This document shows, in pieces, positions 43,458-51,004 of a stretch of 64,000 nucleotides of DNA. How positions within the stretch are numbered: the first letter of the stretch is position 1; each line of letters begins with the position of its first letter. A program made the position numbers and the translations under genes. Below the pieces are notes generated by a model. That model was given only the letters and a program-made list of their open reading frames with translations, had not been told where the DNA came from and made no database searches. The stretch comes from Paludibaculum fermentans (GTDB lineage: Bacteria > Acidobacteriota > Terriglobia > Bryobacterales > Bryobacteraceae), in NCBI RefSeq assembly GCF_015277775.1, contig NZ_CP063849.1, forward strand, positions 806,001-870,000, written 5' to 3'.

Positions 43458-46400
43458 TTAAAAGACCACCTTAATGCCGAATTGGATCTCGCGGCTGGGG
43501 CCGGCGCTGGTGATGCGGCCCACATCCTCAGGCGTGGACGTGCTGCTGAAGACCTGCATGCGGCTGGGGTCGGGGAGATCGAAGTTTGTATGGTTTGTGG
43601 CGTTGTAAGCTTCCGCGCGGAAATCGACCTTTACCCGATCGCCGGTCCATGGGGGATGGAAGACGCGGCCCAGGAAGAGGTCGGCCTGGAAGAGTCCGGG
43701 TCCGATGATGGTGTTCCGGCCGAGATTGCCGAGGTAGCCGGGCACGGGGCGCTGGAACGCGGAAGGATCGATCCAACGGAGCGGATCGTGTGTCACGGGG
43801 TTGTTGGAGGCCCCGGGCTTGAGGTCGGGGCGCTGGCCGCCCAGGCGGTCTGGTCGTCCGGTGAGAGTGCGTGCGGCATCGTAGCCGAGGGTTGCGGAGA
43901 AGGGCAGGCCGGAGGCGACGGAGACCACGCCGCCGATGCGCCACGCGCTGATGAGCCGGCCCCAGCCTGAGGATTTCGTTGGCGCCAGCCACTGGGTGTT
44001 GGTGACAAACGAGTGGCGCACGTCGAAGTTCGACAAGGCTCGATTGAAGCGCGGATTGTTGACGGGAATGCCGATGGAGTTGGAGGATTCGTTGTGGGCG
44101 AACGTGACGGAGTCATCGTCGATGCTCTTCGAGAAGGTGTAGGCCGATTGCAGCGTCAGGCCGCGGCGCCATTGGCCCGTGAAGTTGAGCTGACCGGCCT
44201 GGTAAAAGGACTGCCCATCAAACGTGCGGTTGCGAATCATGCCGAAGGCGGGATTCTGCCGCTTTCCTCCGGCGGCGAAGTACAGCCGCCCGTCGGGGAG
44301 GATCTGCGGCACAGCCAGGTTCGCGTCCTCGATGAGGGCCGAGAGATGCAGGCCATGTGAGCCGACGTAGGCCAGTTCCAGGTGGCCGGCGCGGCCGAGG
44401 GGTTGCTGCAGGTTGACGTTCCATTGCTGGACGTAAGGCTGAGTGAAGCTGCGGGGAATGCGCTCGGCGCGCAAGTCAATACTGGGCGAGTTGACCAGCC
44501 GCTGATAAAGCCCGGAGGGGAAGTCGCCGGGCGAGACGGCGTTCGCGTCACCGCGCAGGTAGAAGGGCGGATTGCGCACGCCGGTGATCAACAGATACTG
44601 CGAGAGGACCAGGTCAGAGTAGATGCCGTAGCCGCTCCGCAGCACGGTGCCCGGGCGGCCAGGCAGGTTCCAGGCGATGCCGGCGCGCGGGGCGAAATTG
44701 CGGCGGGAAGGATTGTCGAACAGGGGGCCGGAGGTGCGCATTTGCGGGCTGGTGAGATCGTCCAGGTTGGACATGCGTCCATTCACTTCCGTGGGCACGC
44801 TGGTCCATTCGTAGCGCAGGCCCAGGTCGATGCGGAAGCGTGGGGTGATGCGCCAGGCGTCCTGGAGGTAACCTCCGGCGATCCATTGGCGGAAGCCGCG
44901 GACAGTACTGGAGCCGGGCAGTTGGGCCCTGAGGCGCTGGGGCCTGTTCGTGAGGAAGTCGGCCAGAGAGGCGAAGGTCAGTTCGCCGTTCTGGCTGCTG
45001 CGGCTGTCCTGGTTGAACCGCGTTCGTTCGACAAACGCACCGATGTTCAGGATGTGCCGGCCGGAGCTGACGGTGAAATCGTCGTACGCCTGGAAGGAGG
45101 AGAAGGCATCGAGTTCCGCGTCCAGCGCCTCGGAGCCGCCGGGGAACTGGGTGAGGCCGGGTACGTTCACCAAGCCGATGGAACGCGCGCCGGGCACGAA
45201 GATCAGGCTGGGGTCATCGACAGCCGGATCAGAGGCGTGGGTGACGTTGAAGTTTGTGACGGAGCGGCTGAAGCCCAGGCGGGCGGCATTCATGATGTGG
45301 GCGGAAAACACATGCTGCGATTCCAGAACGGCGGATTGGGTCCGTGTGTTGTTGAGCTGCTGTCCGAGGGCGAAGGGCGTCTGGCTGTTCCGGTTGCCGG
45401 AGTCGAGGTTGTAGCGCAGAAACAGCGAGTCGCTGGAGGAGGCCAGCCAGTCCACTCTCGTCGACAGGAAGCGCTCGTTGCCGGTTGTCTGGTTGGCGAA
45501 AATGAACAGGCCCGTTTCACCGAAATCCTGACCATTGGCACGAGGGAAGAGACTGAGCAGCCTGGCGATGGCTGGATCGACGGTCACCGTCCGGTCTTTC
45601 AGGATGCCCGCGCGAGTGCGTTCGCTGATGGTGGTGTTGATGGTCGTGGAGCCGCGGGCCTGCCAGAGCGCTTCCGCATTGGCGAAGAAGAAGAGCCGGT
45701 TCTTCGCGATGGGTCCGCCCGCGCTGGCGCCTGACTGGTTCCGGCGGAACTCCTGCGGGGCGGCGCCGTCAAAGAAATTCCTGGCGTCGAAGTTGTCGTT
45801 GCGCAGGAAGTGATAGAGCGTGCCGTGGAACTCATTGCCGCCGGAGCGTGTGGCCGCGTTGATGACGCCTCCGGCCGCGCGTCCGTACTGGGCGCCATAG
45901 GTGCCGTTGAGCACGACGAACTCGCGGATCGCATCGACCCCGAGATTCAGGCCGTTGATGCTGCCGGGTGTGGAGCTGGTGTGGTCGGAGATGCTGATGC
46001 CGTCGAGCCGGTAGCTGTTCTGAACGGGGCGCGAACCGGAGATGGACAACTGGATTCCGAAGCCGGTGTTGGCATTGCGCCCCTGCGCGCGCGCCACCAG
46101 GACGCCGGGTTGGAGGGTTGCGAGTTGCAGGTAGTCGCGGCCGTTCAGGGGGAGTTCGCTGATCTGCTCCTGGCCCACCAGGGAGGATAGGGCAGCGGCG
46201 GACGTGTCCATCGAATGCACTTTGGCGCTGACCTGGAGAACGGAGGTGTTGCCGGCGACTTTCATGGCCGGATTCACGACCACTTCGCGGTCGAGGGTCA
46301 ATTCCACGGGGCTGACGGATTGAGGAGTGAAGCCGGCGGCTTCAAAGGTCACCTCATAGCGGCCGAGTTCCAGAAAGGCGATGCGGTACCGGCCGGATTC

Positions 46401-46583
46401 GTCGGATTGCGTCGAACGCAGGTTGCCCGTATCGAGATTTCGGATGGCAATCGAGCTTCGGGGAATGGATGCACCGGATTCGTCGCGGACCTCACCGGCA
46501 ATGGCGCTGGTCCGGCCTTCGGCGTGGAGCACCGTGGCGAGTAGGCACATTGCGAGACAGGATGCTGGACTCCGGCTAATCAC
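43458..46583 (-). CDS. Oar-like TonB-dependent receptor with N-terminal carboxypeptidase-regulatory-like domain
   Basis: A 1041-residue outer-membrane receptor of the large Acidobacterial Oar/SusC-like type. A signal peptide (about 1-24) is followed by a transthyretin-like domain (SAIAGEVRDESGASIPRSSI at about 26-105), a plug region (LNGRDYLQLATLQPGV, RLDGISISDHTS, VNATRSGGNEFHGT type blocks) and a long beta-barrel ending IQFGIKVVF with an aromatic C-terminus for barrel assembly. It would import a large substrate using TonB energy; which one is unknown. The start appears to be GTG 46583, with a TATAAT box only about 11 bases upstream, giving little or no leader. It is followed closely by the PaaK-like and Nramp-like genes. 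Confidence 0.9.
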   Translation of the reverse strand: MISRSPASCLAMCLLATVLHAEGRTSAIAGEVRDESGASIPRSSIAIRNLDTGNLRSTQSDESGRYRIAFLELGRYEVTFEAAGFTPQSVSPVELTLDREVVVNPAMKVAGNTSVLQVSAKVHSMDTSAAALSSLVGQEQISELPLNGRDYLQLATLQPGVLVARAQGRNANTGFGIQLSISGSRPVQNSYRLDGISISDHTSSTPGSINGLNLGVDAIREFVVLNGTYGAQYGRAAGGVINAATRSGGNEFHGTLYHFLRNDNFDARNFFDGAAPQEFRRNQSGASAGGPIAKNRLFFFANAEALWQARGSTTINTTISERTRAGILKDRTVTVDPAIARLLSLFPRANGQDFGETGLFIFANQTTGNERFLSTRVDWLASSSDSLFLRYNLDSGNRNSQTPFALGQQLNNTRTQSAVLESQHVFSAHIMNAARLGFSRSVTNFNVTHASDPAVDDPSLIFVPGARSIGLVNVPGLTQFPGGSEALDAELDAFSSFQAYDDFTVSSGRHILNIGAFVERTRFNQDSRSSQNGELTFASLADFLTNRPQRLRAQLPGSSTVRGFRQWIAGGYLQDAWRITPRFRIDLGLRYEWTSVPTEVNGRMSNLDDLTSPQMRTSGPLFDNPSRRNFAPRAGIAWNLPGRPGTVLRSGYGIYSDLVLSQYLLITGVRNPPFYLRGDANAVSPGDFPSGLYQRLVNSPSIDLRAERIPRSFTQPYVQQWNVNLQQPLGRAGHLELAYVGSHGLHLSALIEDANLAVPQILPDGRLYFAAGGKRQNPAFGMIRNRTFDGQSFYQAGQLNFTGQWRRGLTLQSAYTFSKSIDDDSVTFAHNESSNSIGIPVNNPRFNRALSNFDVRHSFVTNTQWLAPTKSSGWGRLISAWRIGGVVSVASGLPFSATLGYDAARTLTGRPDRLGGQRPDLKPGASNNPVTHDPLRWIDPSAFQRPVPGYLGNLGRNTIIGPGLFQADLFLGRVFHPPWTGDRVKVDFRAEAYNATNHTNFDLPDPSRMQVFSSTSTPEDVGRITSAGPSREIQFGIKVVF

Positions 46584-46724
46584 TTGGTTGCCATATTATA
46601 GCGTTGGCGGAGGCACCCAGCCGCCGCCGCTCGGGGCTGCCGGATGAGGATCCCAAAAAGTTAAGCTAAGTCGAAAGATTTCCCCATCCTGGTCCTGGCA
46701 AACGGCGGTGCACGACCCGAGAAA

Positions 46725-46739
46725 AGGTAGAATCTACCT
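46725..46739 (+). promoter_or_regulatory. Tiny hairpin over the acyltransferase leader
   Basis: AGGTAG and CTACCT form a perfect 6-bp stem around AAT, ending 2 bases before the TTG start at 46742. AGGTAG could be the ribosome-binding sequence, so folding would hide it. Confidence 0.3.
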
Positions 46740-46741
46740 CA

Positions 46742-47902
46742 TTGCACGAAACGCCGATCCATCCCGGGAAGAATCTGGCGGAAGCTGTTGTGGCGGAGCG
46801 GGCCTGGGTTTCGTTCCAGGATACGGGGCATTTCGGCAGCCTCGACGGTTTACGCTGCCTGAGCATTCTCGCCGTGATCTGGCAGCATGGGCCGGGTGCG
46901 GACCGCCAGGGCCTGGCGGGCAGCGGGTATATGGGCGTGGGGCTTTTCTTTGCCATCAGCGGATTCCTCATTACAACCTTGTTGCTGAGAGAGAACGCGC
47001 GCTTCGGCCGCATTTCCCTGGCGAGCTTTTATTGGCGCCGCTCGTTGAGAATCTTTCCGTTGTACTTTGCCGTACTGGGCACCTACTGCATTATGGTTTG
47101 GGCCACAGCCTCGGGTACAAGCACAGCGCGGAAATTCTACGCCAACGTGCCTTACTTCCTCACATACACCTCCAACTGGTTTGTAGGTGCCCAGGGAACC
47201 TTCGCGTTTGCATGGTCGCTCGCAGCGGAGGAGCAGTTCTATGCATTCTGGCCATCCGCGCTCCAATTCCTGCGGCCGGCACGGGCGGTCTGGCTGGTGG
47301 TTGCGATGTTGATCACTACCGTGGCCTGGAACTCAACGGCCGTCTGGGCTGGAATCCGTTCGCATCCCGCAGGTGTCGTCCTCGGGAGCCTGCCGATGGC
47401 CATTGGGTGGGGTAGCCTGGCAGCTTTACTGCTGCACCGCCGGGCCGCTTTCACTCTACTTTGGAAGTTCCTTGGCCTCCGATGGGCATCGCTAGTTTGT
47501 GCCGGTTCGGTGCTGGCGGCGATCAGCGTTTTCCCGGCCAATGAGATCGCGCCGCATTTCCTGTTTGCGGCACTGGTCGCGTGCTGTGTCATTCGGGAAA
47601 ACGGTATCCTGGCACCAGTTTTGCGTCATCCCTGTGTCGTTCATTTGGGCAGAATCAGTTACGGTATGTACCTGCTGCACGGGCTGGTCGGAGTGCTGCT
47701 TGGCAAAGCCGCCACGCAGCTTCCAGCCGCCCTGGGGCCGCATCAGGCGGGGGGCTATTTCCTCACTGTGATAGTGACCGCCGCGCTAGCGACGCTGTGC
47801 TTTCGCTATTTCGAGACGCCTTTCCTCCACATGAAGTCGAGGTTCGCGCCCACGCGAAACACAGCGGCGGCGGAGCTGGCCAGTTTCTCCACGGCAAAAT
47901 AA
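46742..47902 (+). CDS. Acyltransferase 3 family protein (OafA/YrhL-like)
   Basis: A 386-residue integral membrane O-acyltransferase. The family signature is present: GSLDGLRCLSILAVIWQH with the invariant His near TM1, YMGVGLFFAISGFLITTLLL in the second block, FYWRRSLRIFPLYFAV in the RRxxRI/P region, and FAWSLAAEEQFYAFWP. Ten or so membrane helices follow, with YGMYLLHGLVGVLLG near the end. Such enzymes transfer acetyl or succinyl groups onto lipopolysaccharide, peptidoglycan or capsule sugars. The start looks to be TTG 46742 because no ATG or GTG lies at a better place in the leader; it follows the small hairpin above. It is divergent from the TonB receptor. Confidence 0.88.
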   Translation: MHETPIHPGKNLAEAVVAERAWVSFQDTGHFGSLDGLRCLSILAVIWQHGPGADRQGLAGSGYMGVGLFFAISGFLITTLLLRENARFGRISLASFYWRRSLRIFPLYFAVLGTYCIMVWATASGTSTARKFYANVPYFLTYTSNWFVGAQGTFAFAWSLAAEEQFYAFWPSALQFLRPARAVWLVVAMLITTVAWNSTAVWAGIRSHPAGVVLGSLPMAIGWGSLAALLLHRRAAFTLLWKFLGLRWASLVCAGSVLAAISVFPANEIAPHFLFAALVACCVIRENGILAPVLRHPCVVHLGRISYGMYLLHGLVGVLLGKAATQLPAALGPHQAGGYFLTVIVTAALATLCFRYFETPFLHMKSRFAPTRNTAAAELASFSTAK

Positions 47903-47903
47903 A

Positions 47904-47932
47904 CCGGGCGGCCCACAAGTGAGCTCGCCCGG
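47904..47932. terminator. Hairpin between convergent acyltransferase and unknown His-rich gene
   Basis: CCGGGCG (47904-47910) pairs perfectly with CGCCCGG (47926-47932) around a 15-base loop. Read on the minus strand it is followed by TTTATTTT, so it is a good factor-independent terminator for the minus-strand gene and overlaps the end of the acyltransferase transcript. Confidence 0.6.
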
Positions 47933-47965
47933 CTGTGTTGAGGATTTACTACTGATTGGAGCGAA

Positions 47966-49246
47966 CTAATCCGGCCACGTTTCAAACGGCGCCTTGGGCA
48001 TCCGATGCCCCCAGGCCTCGGGGCCCCAGCAGCGGGTGCCGACCAGCGGCTCAGTCGCACTGGTGTTGACCAGTTTGACTCCGCCCTGTTTCGCGGCGGC
48101 GTAGGGGATCACGAACTCGTCGTTTAGCGGTTCGCCGAGGCGGATGCCCGACTTCACCTCGACCTGATGGTTCGCGATGGTGCCCTGGCCATGGCTGAAG
48201 TGGATGATGCAGAGGGCAGCGGGCCCGGTGAGAACGGTCTCCGCGCCGGGTGCGAGTTCGAACTGGCGCAGGCTGAACACCTCGTCGCCGTTCGGCTTGC
48301 CGTAGACGCGCCACTCGTCGTGGAAGCCGCCCTGGCTGGCTTCCTCGTCCACGACAGGCAGCAGGAGGTGCTTCTCTACGATGTACGGATCCTTATTCCG
48401 GCGCATATCGATGTCGGAGACAAGGCGCTGCACGCGGTCCTCGCCTTCAAGCCCTTCCGGCAGGTGGCGGTAGAGCAACTCCTGCCCGAGGAAGACCTCA
48501 CCATCGGGACACAGCACGTGGCTCTGGTAGAAGCGGAAGTCGTCGCGATCGCGCTGCGGTTCTTCCGTATTGACGGCAGCGGGTCCGTGCAGGATGCGCG
48601 TGGGGGTGAAGAAGCCGGTGCCCATGCGGATGAGCAGATTGCGCGCGTGGCTGCGTAGGTGGTTGTCCTTGCCGGCAATGAAGTCGCGCACGCTGTCGGC
48701 CATCATCTCTTCGTCGAAGTACTCCATCAGGCCGAGCGAGGTGTGGCAATCGTTCTTGTAGCGCTTGTTGCGCCAGGGGTTGAAGTTGTAAGCCTCAGGC
48801 TTCCACGGATGCATGTGGTGGCCCAGCGGATAGAGGTTGTCGAACTCCTTATTATAGAAGCCCGTGCCGCCCAGGGTGCGGTACAAGGGGCCCACCATGA
48901 AGTCGGGTGCGCCGTGCACCGCCGCGTTCATCGGGATCAGGAACCCGTCGGGATGATGGAAGTGGCACAGGCCTTCGCCGTGGATGCCGTTGCCGGTATC
49001 GGCGAGAATGGCGCTGCCGTTCCATCTTTCATCGATGGCCCAGCCGTTGGGGCCTTCCGGGAAGTAGTCGGCATCCACCAGTTCCAGGTTCTTGCCGGGC
49101 AGGCAGAACTTGCGTCCGACAAAACTGGGGAAGCACCGGAGTACGCCGCCGCCGGCTTCGGCCGCGGCCTGTACGGTATCCGCGGCGCCATCCTCCATGA
49201 TCGACAGGTCGGAGCGGTAGAGCTTGACGTTGAGAGCAGTCCTCAT
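47966..49246 (-). CDS. Conserved His-rich protein, probable metal-binding (cupin-like), function unknown
   Basis: A 426-residue soluble protein of no family I can name. ATG 49246 (MRTALNVKLYRSDLS) is preferred to the longer start at 49279 since an AGG lies a suitable distance before it. No signal peptide. Two His-rich patches stand out: IHGEGLCHFHHPDG and YPLGHHMHPWKPEAYNFNPW, followed by KRYKNDCHTSLG. Repeating beta-strand-like segments in the second half (VLCPDGEVFLGQELLYR, GGFHDEWRVYGKPNGDEVFS, ALCIIHFSHGQGTIANHQVE) are cupin-like, so a double-cupin metal enzyme such as a dioxygenase or isomerase is a guess. The frame is clean and followed by a terminator. It converges with the acyltransferase gene. 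Confidence 0.6.
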   Translation of the reverse strand: MRTALNVKLYRSDLSIMEDGAADTVQAAAEAGGGVLRCFPSFVGRKFCLPGKNLELVDADYFPEGPNGWAIDERWNGSAILADTGNGIHGEGLCHFHHPDGFLIPMNAAVHGAPDFMVGPLYRTLGGTGFYNKEFDNLYPLGHHMHPWKPEAYNFNPWRNKRYKNDCHTSLGLMEYFDEEMMADSVRDFIAGKDNHLRSHARNLLIRMGTGFFTPTRILHGPAAVNTEEPQRDRDDFRFYQSHVLCPDGEVFLGQELLYRHLPEGLEGEDRVQRLVSDIDMRRNKDPYIVEKHLLLPVVDEEASQGGFHDEWRVYGKPNGDEVFSLRQFELAPGAETVLTGPAALCIIHFSHGQGTIANHQVEVKSGIRLGEPLNDEFVIPYAAAKQGGVKLVNTSATEPLVGTRCWGPEAWGHRMPKAPFETWPD

Positions 49247-49498
49247 CTTTGTACCTATTTCGTCCCCTTCAGATTCCACATGGTCTCAGCAACATCTGAG
49301 AATAGCAGTACTCGAAAAGCTGACGGTATCGCAGCGGAGAGACAGCCGTCAACCCCTGCAGGGAGGCCGGAAACCGAGTTGAGGCGCCGCGCCGGGCATT
49401 CGCCGCAGCTTGTTGAGGCTGCGTGAGTTAGCGGAGTGCCCAGGGCTCCTCGTGAACGCGAGTTCTGCACACTTTCCGGAGGTTTGGATCGGCGGCGG

Positions 49499-50779
49499 TT
49501 ACTCCAGGATGGCCTGCATCACGGCGTTCTCGAAGTCGCGTTGAACCGGGGTCACCTGCGTCTGGATCATGACGATGGTGACCATCTTCTCCGCGGGATC
49601 GATCCAGGCCTGCGTGCCATAGGCGCCGTCCCAGCCGAAGCTGCCGGTGGACACGCGGAGGCCGGCGGCGACGGAATCTTCGACGACGCCCACCAGCAGC
49701 CCGTAGCCCATGCCTGCGGCGGGCCGGCCGAGTTTTCCGTTGAACATGCCGCCGACGTGATTGGAGGCCATCAGCTGGACAGTCCTGGGGCTGAGGAGGA
49801 CATGACCATTCAACTTGCCGCCGTTGCAGAGCATCTGGGCGAATTGAAGGTAGTCCTCGGCGGTGGACATGAGGCTGCCGCCCGCTCCGAAGAAGGTCTT
49901 CGTGGAGAAGCCGTCCTGGTTGTCGGCCTTCTTCAGGCCTTGCGGGCTCTTTGAATAGAGGGTCACCATGCGCGGACGGCGGTCGTCCGGCGGGTAGAAG
50001 AACGTATCCTTCATGCCGAGCGGTTCAAAAATGCGGGTCCGGAGGAATTGATCGTAGGGCATGCCGGAAACGATCTCCACGATGCGGCCCAGCACTTCGG
50101 GCCCGGCCCCGCCGCTATAGGCCCACTGCGTACCCGGCTGAAAGTCAAGCGGGACTGCCGCGAGACGTGGAACATAGGTGGCCAGCGTGTCGGAGGGTTG
50201 CCTGGGATTGATCTTGGGGGCTTCCTTTGCGCCGAGGCCGCCGCTGACCAGGCCGGAGGTATGCGTGAGCAGATCGCGGACCGTGATTTCGCGATAGGCG
50301 GGGACGAGGTAGAAGCCGGGGTCAGCGGCGCGCGCCCCCACGGGCCTGGGTGTGATGGAGTCGGTGGGCAACGCGACCTTCATGTCCTTGAACTCGGGGA
50401 TGAACCTCGAGACGGGATCGTTGAGCCGGAGCTTGCCCTCTTCCACCATCATCATGACCGCGACCCCGGTGATGGGTTTCGTCATCGAGGCGATGCGGAA
50501 GATGGCATCCGTCGACATGGGCTTCTTCGAGTCCAGATCCATCAGGCCGTGAGCCTGGAAATGGACGACCTTGCCGCGCCGGGCGACCATCGTCACTGCT
50601 CCGGAGATAGCGCCCGCGTCGACATGGCGCTGGATGGCTTCGTGGATGCGCTGCAGGCGCTCCGTTGACATGCCCACGTCCTCCGGCTTTCCGGTTGGCA
50701 CGTGACCGGCGGAGGCGAGCCCCGCAACCAACGTGGTGATGGCCGCAAACCCCGTGAACCTCGATCCGATTCGCAACAT
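49499..50779 (-). CDS. Serine hydrolase of the class C beta-lactamase / esterase EstB family
   Basis: A 426-residue exported serine hydrolase. ATG 50779 begins MLRIGSRFTGFAAITTLVAG, then LASAGHVP, a signal peptide; the longer frame is unlikely. The catalytic Ser-x-x-Lys motif is SMTK (98-101), and the second motif is YSG (221-223) where beta-lactamases have YxN. These features mean an esterase or D-peptidase rather than a true lactamase. A probable HxG-type motif lies in FGWDGAYGTQAWIDPAEKMV near the C-terminus. Substrate unknown; Acidobacteria encode many paralogues. It lies on the same strand after the second TonB receptor, separated by a hairpin. Confidence 0.88.
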   Translation of the reverse strand: MLRIGSRFTGFAAITTLVAGLASAGHVPTGKPEDVGMSTERLQRIHEAIQRHVDAGAISGAVTMVARRGKVVHFQAHGLMDLDSKKPMSTDAIFRIASMTKPITGVAVMMMVEEGKLRLNDPVSRFIPEFKDMKVALPTDSITPRPVGARAADPGFYLVPAYREITVRDLLTHTSGLVSGGLGAKEAPKINPRQPSDTLATYVPRLAAVPLDFQPGTQWAYSGGAGPEVLGRIVEIVSGMPYDQFLRTRIFEPLGMKDTFFYPPDDRRPRMVTLYSKSPQGLKKADNQDGFSTKTFFGAGGSLMSTAEDYLQFAQMLCNGGKLNGHVLLSPRTVQLMASNHVGGMFNGKLGRPAAGMGYGLLVGVVEDSVAAGLRVSTGSFGWDGAYGTQAWIDPAEKMVTIVMIQTQVTPVQRDFENAVMQAILE

Positions 50780-50918
50780 GGCTGGACTCCCTATTCCACA
50801 GATCCGGACGCGGGCCACCAAGCCTGGATGCCCATAGTCCAAAGACATAGTACCTGCAAGTAGTGCCGCCCGCATTCCGGAGCGGTGGCCGCGGGCGGAT
50901 GGTCCGAGGCGTAAACCG

Positions 50919-50958
50919 GAAGGCCGGCGATTCTTCGATGGGAAGAGCGCCGGCCTTC
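50919..50958 (-). terminator. Strong hairpin downstream of the second TonB receptor gene
   Basis: GAAGGCCGGCG (50919-50929) pairs perfectly with CGCCGGCCTTC (50948-50958), 11 bp. The loop itself can pair TCTTC with GGAAGA-type bases. It stands just beyond the stop of the TonB gene on the minus strand, but no long T-run follows, so efficiency is uncertain. Confidence 0.5.
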
Positions 50959-51004
50959 GTTGTGGGCGGACTGGACCCGTTGCCGGAGTGGCTGGATCCG
51001 AGGG

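Noticed and set aside
44382-45734. 450-codon plus-strand frame opposite the TonB receptor
   Set aside because: Full overlap with the receptor barrel and no family features.
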